Of a stretch of 64,000 bases of DNA, positions 42,950 through 57,000 are shown piece after piece (position 1 is the stretch's first letter; every line of letters begins with the position of its first letter). The notes under the pieces were generated by a model. It did not search any database, was not told the DNA's origin, and saw only the letters and a list, made by a program, of their open reading frames with translations. A program made the position numbers and the translations under genes. The DNA is from Heterobilharzia americana (Eukaryota > Platyhelminthes > Trematoda > Strigeidida > Schistosomatidae): the NCBI GenBank assembly GCA_944470555.2, contig OX104127.1:115472741-115536740 (forward strand), read 5' to 3'.

Positions 42950-44265
42950 AAATGTAAAGCTAGTTAAACAACTAGAATACGCAGACAGAAAAAAACAGTT
43001 TATCAATTACTGTTAGTAGGTAAATATAAATGGTTCAATTTAATGTCTGAAACTAATAATCTTAGCAGCATTTACGGTACTATTAAGGTTCATAAACCAG
43101 GTTGTCCCATTAGACCTATAGTTAACTTCAGAAATAACCCAACATATGAACTAGCAAAGTAATTAGCATTGATACTGTGTCCTATTAGAAACCGTTCAAA
43201 TTTCAGACTTGTAAATTCTTACGAGTTAAAACTAAGACTTAATAACCTACATACATATGGAAGAGGATGAAAAAACGGTTATTTTCGATGTAACAAGTCT
43301 TTATATTGAAATACCAATCAATATGGCACTGGAAGCAGTCAGAAGGCAACTAAATATTGACTCATAACTTCCTCACAGAACTAAGATATCGTTGATGAGA
43401 TCATATCAGGTGTAACATTGTGCCTGACCTTCACAGTCTTCAAGTTTCAGGACAAAATATTTAGACAAACAGAAGGAGTAGCAATGGGATCGCCAATATC
43501 TCCAATCGAAGTAGATATATTTATGGATAGTTGGGAAAACATCGCTGCACCTCTAAGATATGGTGGAGATATGTGTATGCCACATTTACTGTATTGAAAC
43601 CGAAAGATATAGACATTTTCTTCATACACATAAACTAGGCAGTTGGTGCAATCCAATCCACTTACGAGGTAGAAAATGAACAAGGAAAATTACCTGTTGG
43701 ATTGCAGGTTAAAAACGACACTTGGACACTATGGCCTATAGGAGACCGTAGCATTCTAACAGGTATCTAGACTTCAAGTCATCTCATCCAATGTCAGTTA
43801 AGACAAGTTTAGTCAAATACCTAAATGATAGTGCTAGAAAACTGACTAGTCAGTGCGAGGTCCTAAACACGAAATTGAAGCACTTAAAAAAAGCGGCAAT
43901 AATTAATTATCCTCTGCACTTTATTAATAAATTCATACGAACACATAAGAAACAAATAAATAACAGTAACATGAGTAGGAATAATAGCTACAACACATGT
44001 AGAAAGAAATTCACAGCCTCCATTGTATTACCCTATAAGGATGGAACATCAGGAACTTTAAGTAGGATTCTTCAAAAAACTGCAATTAGGGTTGCAGATG
44101 AACCTACAAACTCATTCAAAAATAAGCTTTGCGCGCTTATGGATTCGACAGAACCAATGCACTATTACCTTCAAACATCTTCCTATAATTCAAAGGAACG
44201 TTGAATAAGCTTTGGAATAAATAGATACCCACAACATATGACCAATGATGTTTATGAGAGACTAC
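42950..44265 (+). mobile_element. Penelope-like element, RT and C-terminal region, dead
   Basis: In order: SLYGTIKVHKPGCPIRPIVN (43070-43130), the fingers/palm entry of Penelope RTs; FRQTEGVAMGSPISPIEVDI (about 43460-43520); then a block equivalent to the FVV..LESEH and ENEQGKLPV segments. It ends with a 137-codon open stretch (43791-44204) containing IINYPLHFINKFIRTHKKQ. Stops and frameshifts separate the blocks. No GIY-YIG is attached. Confidence 0.85.
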
Positions 44266-44876
44266 AGGGAATTAGGTGATAACAGGCATCACACTGACAT
44301 TTGTGATACATGTGAGTGAAAAACAACCGCGCTTTCGTGGTTGTTAATGAGGTACTTAATCATACATTCACATAAATGAAGTGGTCACCATATTCAGCTT
44401 TTGATCGCGGTATATTTTAGAAGATTGTGGAAAACGCACAAGCTTTAAAGTATCCATACGTAGTTCATAAGTGCGAAGTTCATAATAAACATCGACTCAA
44501 GGCGAACTAAAAAGTATGCTACTCATTAAGTGCAAAAAGTCTTGTTTATTTAGAACTGAGACAAGACGATTGAATGAAGACTAATGGTACTTACTAGAGA
44601 TTTCATTACACCAAGTGAATTGTTAATTTGAAAACATACTGCTGATAAATAAGTTTTTCGGCGACATAACTACAAACCTACTCAAATGGTGTAAGAAAGC
44701 ATTCGAGAAACAAAAATGTCTAATTTCACGTCACTAACTAGTAAAAATTTTATCTTGAATTAACAAGCAACTGACAGAAACAATCACTCAAAAATCCAGT
44801 TCAACTGCACTCTAAACTCACACTATCTGACATACATAACGTACTTTACCACTTCGATTATTATCGCTTTAACTGA
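44266..44876 (-). other. Probable 3' UTR and flank of the minus-strand gene
   Basis: No open frame. A possible poly(A) signal (AATAAA on the - strand) lies at 44545-44550, about 330 bases after the stop. Confidence 0.4.
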
Positions 44877-45049
44877 TTAAGAAGTACCAGCCCAAAATGT
44901 TGTAGAAACAGCCTTTTTTACACGCAAATCATCCCATTCTTCTACTGATAATGCAGTTGTAGGTTCTGGTTTAATGAAACCGCCATCCATTTGATTATTA
45001 TCAGCAGGCGATGAAGCATCCTGTGAGTGTTTTCGGATAGCACTGCAAA
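44877..45049 (-). CDS. Minus gene, exon 7 (last)
   Basis: The acceptor is TATCCATTTCACAG; the exon enters in phase 1 (TT TGC AGT..) and ends TAA. It encodes VCSAIRKHSQDASSPADN, then an acidic stretch and a conserved-looking end (ALSVEEWDDLRVKKAVSTTF, then WAGTS). A second AG seven bases downstream (TTTGCAG) would put the exon in the wrong frame, so I prefer the first. Confidence 0.72.
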
Positions 45050-48000
45050 CTGTGAAATGGATAGAAATATTTATAAATGATAAACAAAAGTGCATTCAAT
45101 AATTAGACTGTAGTTTTGCTTAAGAATGCCAAAACTGACTCAGTGTATGTGAGTAAAAAGATGAAAATCGACAAAATGAGGTCTTTAGAAAGCTACGTGT
45201 AAACACTTAGGAATGTTCCTCATGCGTTTTATACAGAAAGAAACTGGAGAAATATTACTACTAACTCCCAGACAAACTGCAGTTAAAAATACTCAGATAC
45301 AAGCTGAATGAAACAAACATAGTAACTTTATAAATTCCAAAAATTTAAAGGCTTGAGTCAAATTTAAAACGAGACGAATAGATAGGCTTCAATATGTTTA
45401 AGGAGTTGCTATACGTAGGAAAATATATGTGCTAGAGGTTATAAACTAATCATTAGGAGGGATTGAATCATACCTGTTATTGCTCACAACATCTAGGGAT
45501 TTCTGTAATCTTGAAAATAAGTCATGTTTACTTGGATATACAAATATACGTTATACAGTACTGAAGGCTACGACTTTACCACTAAATTATTCACATGATG
45601 AATAACCTCTGTAGAACTGGAGTATGTAAATGAATCGGTCATAAATTGGCAACCGATGTAGGTGTCAAGTTCCAACACTGATCGGTCTTCCGATGTAACT
45701 TTGCTAAACAGCAAAAACCAAAAGAAGTGGAAAGATATGTAAATAAATAAGGTAAACATAATAAGGAGGATAAAAGAATGAGGATTAGTGTAGTACACAG
45801 TATTTTGAGTAAAATAATGACTACCTGAGACATTATTATTTATTTTGAATCCCTAATAAACATTTTGAAGACCCTAAGCAAGTAGTTTACACCTTTTCAT
45901 TCAATTCAGACCGATAGTCATTGACTTCATGGGCTTCTATCGTATGTTGATCTGGACACCTTTAGGTTTCTTCTAACCTAACTCCATTCCAGAAAATATT
46001 GAGCATAAATAACAGACTATGACTCAATAGATACGAATTCACAACTTTATCAACTGTCTTTCTTTCATTACCCAATGTTCTACGTCTAATCTCACCACTA
46101 CTCACATAGTAGGTCAAGGAAAACTAAGTGAAGCTACTAATACAATGATGATCAATTATTAGCAACCTTTATTTAATATGAACGAAGTTCGACAGCTTCT
46201 TAATCTGATACAGTAAATAATGACCCAGTAATATTTACTGGGAAAGGTTTAGAGCTCGATTTATTGTTTTAGCACCATCAAGACAATCGTATAACCTTTT
46301 CTTATAGTTCTAGAGATGTTTATTCTTTCATTTCCAGTAGTAGTAAAATCCTCTATGTGGAATAGCTATTAAGCCAGTGAGTGAAGATTCCATATACAGT
46401 GAATATAATAGTAGTTCTAAAATCCGATACACTTAAGTGGAAGAATAATCACAGAATCTTGGTTTCTTGAGTCAACAGCCAACCTATATATTTGTAGAAC
46501 ATTACTACGATTGACAGTAAAGTAATAAGTAGCCGTAAGTAAATGTCTAAAGTCGCTTGATACCCCATATTTAGATAGTAAAAAAGGTTCGAACTCATGT
46601 TCAAAATATCTAGACCGTCACCTTTAAATAGTACAGTCCTAATGAAAAAATATTACACTCTAAATAAAATTACAACAAAAAGTTTGGAAACAACAGCCAG
46701 TACTCTACAAACTATTAGTGAGAAAGAGTATCTCAATGATAGACAGAAAAATGAAAACATTCCACAAACACACGATGTATGTGTAAAGCAACATTAGCTG
46801 TGGATATCGATTACTGGCGGCTGGAAACAAAAATCACAAGCAAAAAATATGTAGACCATTCATTAATTATAATATCTGAATACCACCATCGTCAAATGCA
46901 TTGATTTCACTAGCCAAACAGTCTAAGAGGATTGCATATACATATACTGTCTCAAAATCAAAACAAATTTATAGATAGTAATGATGGATAGTAGCTAGCA
47001 GCGGAACCCAGGATGGGCATTTCGTCCTCTTTAGGACTCGTCAGCCGGATGTATCTGCCTCCAAGTGAGTTATGTTGTTCCCACCGGGATTCGAACTAGG
47101 GACCGATTAAAATACAGGTAGTCTCGAGGCGACCGCATAGGAGCCCATAATACCAATAGAGACCGATCAATTTGATCCAATCAACCACGGTATAATACAA
47201 TCAATAATACTAAAGTTATAGATATTTTAAAAGAACTATGATCAAGATTTGACAAATATTGGGTGCTAAGTAAAAGGTTGACATATTAGATACTTTCAAA
47301 ATGTATTATGAACTAATTCCATGATATGTTCTTTAGTGATAATTACGTAAAAAGGTAGTAAGGTGTTGTTAGCCTTCACAGGATATCTCTAATTACTTCA
47401 GAATTCATACAAAAATTGATTTTAACAATTTACGAAATATTGATGGTATACGTTTATTAACATAAACATTTTACCGTCTTTGACAATTCTTTTCTGAGTT
47501 CCTATTTCATCTGTATTATCACTTCTTTGTAATCGTTTAAAAGCATTCGTTAATTCAGTGACTAAATCCATATTGGGAGCTGGAGACTTATCAGAATAAC
47601 CAAGAGACTCTGGCTTTGTGAATGATGATAGCGATGGTGCTGGTGACATTTGTTTCTGGTTAATGTTCAGTGTTTTAACGTTTAGAGATACAGGATTTCC
47701 TTTAAATGTATTCACACCAGTTAAACCATACGAAGATGGAAGAGTATGACATGAAGATAATGATGATGAAGATGGATTACTCAATTTAGATATCTGAGAT
47801 GTACTTCTATTGCTGTCTACAAAAGAGAAGTAAAAGACAGGAATTTTTAGAAAATGTCTTGAAATTTGGTGAGATTTATATATATGTAATAAGAAACAAT
47901 TTCATGTACTGCCTTACTCTCAAAAAAGGATTTTAAATAGTCTATATCAGTTTATACTATTGGCGATTAAAACAGAAATTCCTAGCATAATACGATTGAC

Positions 48001-51000
48001 AGCCAGTCCACACTAATATTCACAAATTTAGATAACCGATCTCATCAGCAGTCAGTAGAAATAGACAGTGTTCTAAGTTGGATAGTTTGACAATTTGAAT
48101 ATATCAGCATGAATAGCTTTTTCCCAATTAAGAAACCTAAACAACATTGAATAGTAAAACAGAAGATATTATCACGATGCAGTTCTAATTAGTATGGTAA
48201 CACTAACGGTAGTTTCCTCAACAAATCCTTTTTATTGGGACATCTTTTGTTTGCACTTCTATTAAAACTGAATGCCAGTTGGAGTGGATTATACAATTTT
48301 TGTAATGTAGACCACAAAGTACTTGCGACTGAACTAGAAATTCATTCTCTTATCTTTCTGTAATCCGAAGAGTCAACTAGGAAGTACAAAAGAACCGTAG
48401 AATACTTCTCTGAACAATAGGAATATTTTTTGACCAGAGAATATCTAACCTTCAACTGTGTTAAATTAACTTCCTATATAACACTAGGTAAAAATTATCA
48501 ACTACTACAAATCAAACAGCATAGAAGAATCAGGTTAGAGATTTCTAGCTAGGTTGTTAGTAATACCATACATGAGAGAGCTAACAACAATATAAGATGT
48601 TATTCATCGAAGACTGACATCAGTTGGAGGAACAAAGGAAACCTGGGAGCACTGGAGAAGTATTCGAGAAGTATTCCCGAAGTTCCAATGACAAGTCGTG
48701 ACCGGTGGAGTCAAGCCTGATGGCCGTGAGGACAAATACTCAACGATGACATTGGGTGGCGGTTTGCGCTATATCGTGAGCTAACAGAAGTTGGAAATAT
48801 GGAGCATTGGATCCTGACCCAGTGGCTCAATGGTAACGCGCTGGTCGTGGAACCTGAAGGTCACGGGTTCGATCCCTGCTGGTGGGGTCGTGGGTGCGCA
48901 CTGCTGAGGAGTCCCATACTAGGACGAAACAGCTGTCTAGTGCTCCCAGGTTTCCTTTGTTCCTCCAACTGATGTCAGTCTTCGATGAATAACAACTTGA
49001 AACAATATAAGAGACTGTTCAAAGTGTAGTTATCTTGTGACAAAATCATAGTAGCTAGTACCTACATCACTCAACAGTAATTGAGTAATGCGTTTAAACA
49101 ATCACCTTACTTATTAATTAAATAAGACAAAAGCCTAATTTAGAGAAGAGAAAAACATCGAGAAGCTCCTGTAACTAACAAAGGCTACCAATTTATCGAA
49201 AATAAATTATCAGGTAAAGTCGAAATCAACAAACTGAGTTGAAAAGAACTCTACAAAGCAACACACAATATTATTGATAATTTATCCAGCTTCTGATTAA
49301 AATTTATTATGTATACCACATTTACATAAATAAAATCCAGTAAAAGAAAAGAAGATTGTTATATCGAATATACAAGTGAAAGAAATGTATATGACATATA
49401 ACCTAAAATAAGAGATTAATTAAATTACATCACAAGCTGAAATTATATACAAAATCAATTGAATCAAGTAGATAATCTATAATCACTAACCAGCTTACTT
49501 ATTAATATTATGATAACTGCTGCTATACTTTTAAGACTAAAGTTATAGTTTAGTTTAAATGTCTCTGAAATACAATCTTTTATATCTCAACATTAAATCG
49601 TCGAATCGATCATTGTGATTGCATTACTACAATCAAATAGTTTAATGAGAAGCTGAGAATTATCACAAATACAATCTCACTTGGTGAAATCTTTCTGATT
49701 TCACTGGAATGTTTTATATATTGAAGTTGGTGGCGACGTGTTTATTGCATATATTTTAATTTATTATTATGATAAACGTTTACTTTATAAACAGTAATCA
49801 CACCTAACAGCTTTCATATAGATTGAATAAATATTCCACTGAAACTGTATTCGTAACTATGATCTCTCAAAGATTAAATTGAATGTCTGCATTAAAGAGA
49901 TCATTAGTAGAGTCGATGTACTTACAGCTGAACACTTCGAATACTTAATAAGTACTACTATTAATCTTAGATATATTGTAGTGGCGTTGGTGTCCGAGTC
50001 AAAGATTATTTCTATAAACCACAACTCACTACAACCAGTAAGGTTACCACTGTATTTATTTACGGAGATGATACAGCAAAGATAGACTAGTGAGCAACGA
50101 AATTCCGGTTTAATTGACATTTGTCAGCAAATCAAACACGGCGTCATTGAACGATCAAAAGGACTAACTATGGACGAGCACAATCTGCAGCAGATTAGAG
50201 TAGTAAAATGCCGTCACTGAAGTTATACGGAATGTAAAATCCTTGATCATAGTATGCTTTGAAAAAGTGAGTACGATATAGCTACCAACTTCACAATACT
50301 GAGTCTAGAAACGAACACTTATCAAAACAACTTATTTGGGTTGTATACCTCCACTGACCGTATTACACACACCCAGACACCACAACCATGATTTACGATG
50401 ATGACTGAGTGGAGAGTAGGCAGAAAAAAGTAAGAAAGCTAACAAATACCTACATCAAAATCGAAATCCAACTCAGCAGTCACATAGACGTCCATGCAGT
50501 AGGCGATAAGGTACAAGTATTTCTCGAAGCCTAACTATAATACCTGACCATCTAAACCTCGGTAGGAGAAATGGGGTTCAATCCCATGACTCACTGGTTG
50601 AAAGTCAAGAGCCTACACTAGTGAACTACAGCTATATCGCATATTTGTGCATCAGAAAGTTACTTATTCTACAAAACAGAAAACAGTTGGAATTACCAAA
50701 AAAACTACCACAAAAATCAAAAAAGATGTCCTCTGGCGTATATGAACATCGATAATACGGATATGATGGCCCGACTTTGGTGGTAAGTTGCATAGTACAC
50801 AAAGGAGTTGGTTTTTCAGTTAGCCTGAGTGTTAGGTTTACCCATGATGGATGCACGATCAATAAAATTAAGTTCACACATCAGGTGTTATAAAAGCTAT
50901 GTGTCAGAAGGCATAAAATTACTAACAAGAATTCTTGGATACGTCAGACTGTGTCTAAGGCAACAAGAGGAACAGAGCTGGCGATATACTTACAAGAAAC

Positions 51001-54000
51001 CACGAATAAAAATATTGTTTTTACCTTGCTTCTCATCAACTTCCAGAACAGAGCTGCGTGCTTTTAACAGATCAGATTCAGATTTACGACAATTCTCAGT
51101 ACATAAATTAGTACTGTTACAACTGTTGCCTTTGAAAAAGTTTGCAGGTAACGGAGGGGGTGGCGGCGGTGGAGGGCAGGAAGAGTTAGATGCTTCAGAT
51201 TGCTTTTTAAAGTAGAACAAAATTATTCAAATAATATTAATCGATAATAGTATCAGTATACAATATGAGAACAAAGGTTACGCATACAGACTGCTTGTCA
51301 CTTTAAAAAAACTTCTAAACAGCTTACTTCCTTCATACGCTGACAATGATAATATCGTGTGGAATGTCAATTAACTCTACAACTTGAAAAAAACAACTAG
51401 AAAATCAACAACTAAGCAGATAAGTTAAGATGTTAGCAGTGTAAATGGAAATCATATGAATTTATAGATACTGTGGTTATCTAAAACAGAATGCCGCTGA
51501 ACCTTATCGAGAGAGTAAATAAGTCAGACTATTTTTGCTATCCACCAAAGCATTACAGAAATTAATTAGTCAACGTTGAAAGTCAAGGTCAACGAACAAC
51601 AAGCAAATCAGGCCACATTCATTAACTGATATTTCACTCATTATCAAAAAAAGGTAGATATACGCCGAACCCAAAAAATACCATAGAAAAGAAAACTTTC
51701 ATACGGTAATAATGCATACTAGTTAGAATTTTAAAAGTTATAGGTAAAACTATAATTTTATATTTATATGATGTATAAAAGAAGTTAAAAAATGTTGACT
51801 AGATAACTAATATATTTGTGATTGTTTACCAACAAAATAACTTTACAAAAATGTTATCATTTTATGATAAACACTACTAAACACTATAGTCACTAATCTG
51901 CATGATGCAATGACTTAATGAGTTGGCAATAATACAGTGTTAAAGTTATTCTCCTATTATTTTGGCGTTATAAAATAATCAACAAATAGTCAGTTTTAGT
52001 ATATGGATAGATGTAAAAGACAGTTTACGGTAGTTAAACAATGATTATGTTATTTCACTGAAAGTTATTAAGCACAGATTTAGCATGCGTTCAACAAGAT
52101 CCTGTGAAAAAGTTAACTTTCTACTCTACCACGTAAAATGGTATCTACATCTACAAATCACCCAGGACTGACTCCTAATCTCCAAGACACTTGAAGTGTA
52201 GATATTACAGGTTCAATACAATGACAGGTTGAAATCAAATGCAATATCAAACAGATTTTGTAAATATGTCAAGGAAACACAGTAAACTGGCATAGCACGG
52301 ATTATAGACTGTTAATTAGTGCAGCTTATTGTCTCATTTTCCGCAGAGTGTGGATATTAAAATGACTTAACATTTAACATAAGGACATAAAGGATGTTTT
52401 TATATTGCAATCTCAAGCCACTTATACCGGCTTCAGATATGAGCAAGATTAAAGTGTATAAAAATGATATTAGCAACAATTGAAGGAGTGGGCAAATACA
52501 TCGCTAATAAACGAGTAACATTCTAGAAAAGCTAGATGTACAGCTGAAAGATTGGTTGTCCATATCATGGAAGTGGAGCTGTCGCTCATTGGTCTGGGGA
52601 GATTGCCTTCAACCAGTAGGGTCACGGTTTCGAAACCCAGCTAGCTCCACCTACCGAGGTTTGGGCAGCCAGGTAGCATCATAAGCCCACTCAAAACAGG
52701 TGTCATTCACTGCCTGCTGCACAAGTGTGCACACCGTTGCTGAGTATTTCAATTTTCTATTCGACATCATGGAAGATTAATTTTGAATTTTTGGGTTTTT
52801 ATATAAATAACTTATTTGACCGGTACAAGTTCTCGTACTGCAATGTGAGACACATCGAGTGCGTCAGGGTTTATGATACTACCTGGTTGTTCAAACTAAG
52901 GTGGATGGAGCGAAATTTTAAAACCCAAGATTCATTGGTTGAAACTCTAGCGTTTAAACCAATGGGCCATAGCTAAAGGTTACAGAAAATGATGACCTTA
53001 TTAAACTGCAGACCCTAATTAACTTGTTTTAGATAAATTAGTCTTTTTGGTGTTTCATTTCTAAATTCTGAACAATCTGACAGTAAGAAAGACTAATAAC
53101 TGGATTACACCTCACTGACGTTCGTCTTTGTACTTGGAATCACCTCATGATAGATTTACATTGCGATATCAAACGCTCTCGGTTTTACTACTCTTCAACT
53201 TATCTGAGTGTGCAAACAAACTTTCAGGTAACAGGCCTTTCTCATAGTACATCTCAAAATGATCGCCATCATAGCTAAATCCAACTTCCAAGTCAAGGAT
53301 AACTTTATGGGTTTGGTGATAACTGGTGTGTTCTGAATATGTAACTGCTGTGAGAAGAGTATTGATTTAAGTGTCGCTGATTACGTGTGATTCCTATTTG
53401 CTTTGATTGTAAGTGTCCATTACAATATCTAGGACACATTATATACATCAAAATATCACTGTCTCAGCAAACTGCATTTGTGGAATAATCAGACGAAATC
53501 AAGACACGAAAGAATTCAGTTGCTTACTTTATGCGCTATCCATGAAAAGCAGTATCAGATGGATATTACTGGAGATGATCGTACCCACTAACCTACCTAG
53601 AATGTTAGATGCATTATTATTCCATCGGTTCTTCAAAATTTTCTTCTAGTGCTTTGCTAGGATGTGTGATGAAATGAGGTACTAATGACTCGGTGGTTTA
53701 CAGAGATGATGTGTCAATCACTGGGCCATGGGTTCGAGTCCCGTTCCACCTACCAAGCTTCGAGCAGCAAGGGAGTTCCACCTCTCATATGAATGCCTTT
53801 TAACTCTATAGATTGATGAGGGGAGTAGTAACTTGGAAAATTGCACAGTAATGTTAGATATCACGATATGAGTGAAGCCATTGCTCACTGGTCAGGGGAT
53901 TTGAGTTCCAGCCAAGGGGTCATCGGTTTGAACCCCATTAGGCCTACTGTCATTCTGGTAGCCAAGTAGCAGCATTAACCCTATCGCAAAAACATGCAGC

Positions 54001-57000
54001 ATGTAGCTGTTGAATGAATTTCGAATTTTCATTTCATGTTGACAGTGACTGACTGTCTGCGAGGTAAATGCATTCATACATTTAAGTAGTAATTTCTTTC
54101 CAATAACAAATGACTTTTGTCAAAGTGGTAATTTACGAGTTGAGAAATAATAACATACTAACCTTCTTTGAATTGGGCTTTAAAACAATGGTGGCTTTAA
54201 GCCTTTGGGCAGACGACCGATAGGTTGGAATATCAGTTAAACTTTTGCCAACTATTTCTTGAGTGTTAGGCTTATACATTGCACTTCCATCGGACTTGAA
54301 ATCTAATGAATGATAGAACAGAAGCAATAAGTACAAACTAATGAGAATGTTTTACTGACATAGAGTTTTTCCCTTATACAGGTACATCCAAACATGAAGG
54401 CGATTTTTCCCAACCACTGACAAATAAAAACCACCAGAAACCTATGAATACTAGGTGTGCATTTCATCTTACTTAAAAATCGAGCACTTTTAACACTTTT
54501 GGAAGCAAAGAAAATATACGAATGCAAAATATATTTTACATTAGTTGGTTTTTAGCAGTGATCCAACTCATGTCATTTAATGGTGAAAACCATGCTTAAC
54601 TTATTCGAAATTTACCATAACCAGTTCACTAACATCAATAATTGTCATCCTGACAACCACTGAAATAACCAATTGGGTTTTGTTATTTCGGTTGGAGTAG
54701 TAACTTTTCCACAAATAAATTAACCTAATTGGTTCTTTCAGTTGTTGCCAGAGTGGCCCTTAAAGCCACTCCTGGAAAGCATTAAAATGTTATCAAAAAT
54801 TAATTACACAACGTCAAAATATTCACCGACATTAAATATGGCATTCCTCTTGGCATAATTAAAAACTAAGGTATACAGATGACATCACAACGAGAAAAAA
54901 GGAGTGATTTTAAAAGTCACCCTAGCAACAACTTAAATAAACAATTACGCTTCTTTATTTCGGTTAGAAAGGTAGATTTCCCAAAGACAGAGAAGTCTAA
55001 TTAGTCATTTTAATTGTTGTTAAGGTGGCCTTTAGAGACACGCAAAACGAGCCTCCTAAAGTTCTCGTAGGAAGCGCAGGACAGTGCCAAAAAAGTTACT
55101 CGGAAATAGCTATTAAGAGACTAATATTCAATTCCTTTATGGTAATGATGAATTTAGTGCAGCTAGTCAAGGTGTTTTCTGAATAACATAACAAATTTTA
55201 AGAAGCTAAGAAGCTTTCAATCAAGGATAAGACCAAACAATTTTATCACACTAAACTACTTATCATACAGACAAAAGTATTCTTTCAAAAGGGTCTCCAC
55301 ACAACTGGCTTTAACCAAACAATTAAAGGATTAACTACCAGTCGAATATGAAACAGAGCATAACCTAAATCATTGCTCGACTGAGACTAAATTTTCTCTC
55401 TTAAAAAAAAGAGGATTCAAAGTAGTAAACAAATTTCCACTAAAAAGTCCACCTTCAAGAAGAAATCATGTACAACATTAAAACTTACCCTGAACTGTAT
55501 AGCGCGTATTATTTAAGGCTTCAGAAAAATCTTTCTTTTTTGGAAGAGTAGATGGAAGTGTTGTGCAACTAATCGAACGTCTTTTTTCGAGTTCAAGAGT
55601 AAAAGGAGATATATGTTGGTCGAGTGTCAGCTGTCTGGGGGGTATACTTGGGGCTGTATGCTTTTTGCATTTACGTTTCACATTGTTCATACCCCTCCCA
55701 GAAACGTGAACACTCGGTTTTGAATATCCATTAGAAACATCAGACGATAACGTAAGCGACTGTATCTATAAAAAAGCAATGTAAATTCTATACGTAGGTT
55801 GATAAATAGACATGTCACTCAAATCTACTGCACATACAAAACTACATCATATTTTAATCTTTTGGAAATATCATGTATCCATATTTTTACAACAATACTG
55901 TCTACATGCCAACTAATTTAAAGCAACAAGGCCTCAGAGTTTACTAAAATAAGCTTTAAAGGATGGTTGTCAGGAATTACTGCTTAGAATAAACTGAGGT
56001 ACCAACCACCACATACGAATCAAAGGATATTTCAACAGATTAGTTCGAATCCTTGATCATTCAAGTTTATGAAGAAAAGGTGAAGTGTTACAGCATTGGA
56101 TCCTAGGATTTGTAGTCATTCGACGCCGACCTAAGGCTCAAGACTACCATACAGATATCAGATCTAGATGGCAGCATACCGATCATCATTTTACCCTCCC
56201 TACAAGTCTTAAAACAAAAGTAAACCAATTGGTGTCCAACATTTGTTATAATTCTCTAGAGGTGTTGTGGTAGCCTCTGAATGTGAATGGAATGCTGAGC
56301 GGCTGTTACACAAATCAAGACTTGGGTGCCTACTACTACAATTTTTATTTAACTTTCTTACAGATGTGACTTTATTTACATTCAACTTCTCAAATATCGG
56401 TTTACTGCTCAGAAAGAACCTGGTTGAGTTAAAGTGCACAGAAGAAATAACCCTACTGAGCCCGAATGGTGACAACATGCACGGCCTTTCGAAGGCACTG
56501 ACTGGAAATTTGAGTATGCAAGATGATAAACCCGAATTGGTTTACACCGACTGGTGAGAGAGTAGATCACCTATCAAATGACGAGTATGCTATGCTTCAC
56601 TGGTGAATAAATTAGTTGTAGTCTTTTATTCTTATGAATTGTGCGTACATGGAACAGGTATTATTAAATTATCAAATTACTGGAGAGTAGTATTTAGCTT
56701 TTAAAAAGATATGAAGAGGCTAGAGGTTTTCGATTATAGTTGCACATGCCCAGTCACCGCATTCAGCGACACACTATATTGACGGAACTGAAAATACGGC
56801 TATAAAAAGCTTAACGTCATATCAAGAAGTGACAACAGTTTATGCGGTCTCTGACGGTTGATCCAAAACATGACGCGAGATGTCAAAATCTATGATTGAA
56901 GAGTCTCAGTGAAGCCGTTGAGAATCAGTGGTGATAGGGTACACATTTTTTAATTACCATCTTTGAACATTTTCGAACCTTCATTTATTTACTCCTTTTC

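Larger units (their letters stand above)
45050..47474 (-). other. Intron between exons 6 and 7 of the minus gene
   Basis: It holds one hammerhead element (46990-47170). The open stretch at 45568-45798 looks exon-like but does not fit in phase. Otherwise nothing is recognised. Confidence 0.55.
47817..51024 (-). other. Intron between exons 5 and 6 of the minus gene
   Basis: It contains the inverted-repeat hammerhead SINE (48599-48993) and a tRNA-like SINE (50530-50645). The remainder, including 49010-50500, is AT-rich with nothing recognised. Confidence 0.55.
51203..54162 (-). other. Intron between exons 4 and 5 of the minus gene
   Basis: Four tRNA-like SINE fragments of one family crowd 52550-54080. 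The stretch at 51210-52540 is AT-rich with nothing recognised. Confidence 0.55.

Noticed and set aside
45608..45705. Minus-strand exon-like stretch (KVTSEDRSVLELDTY, phase 2 in)
   Set aside because: It has a good acceptor but the wrong phase between exons 6 and 7, which join each other directly in phase.
50829..51215. + strand frame with a poly-Gly run
   Set aside because: Shadow of the - strand polyproline exon.
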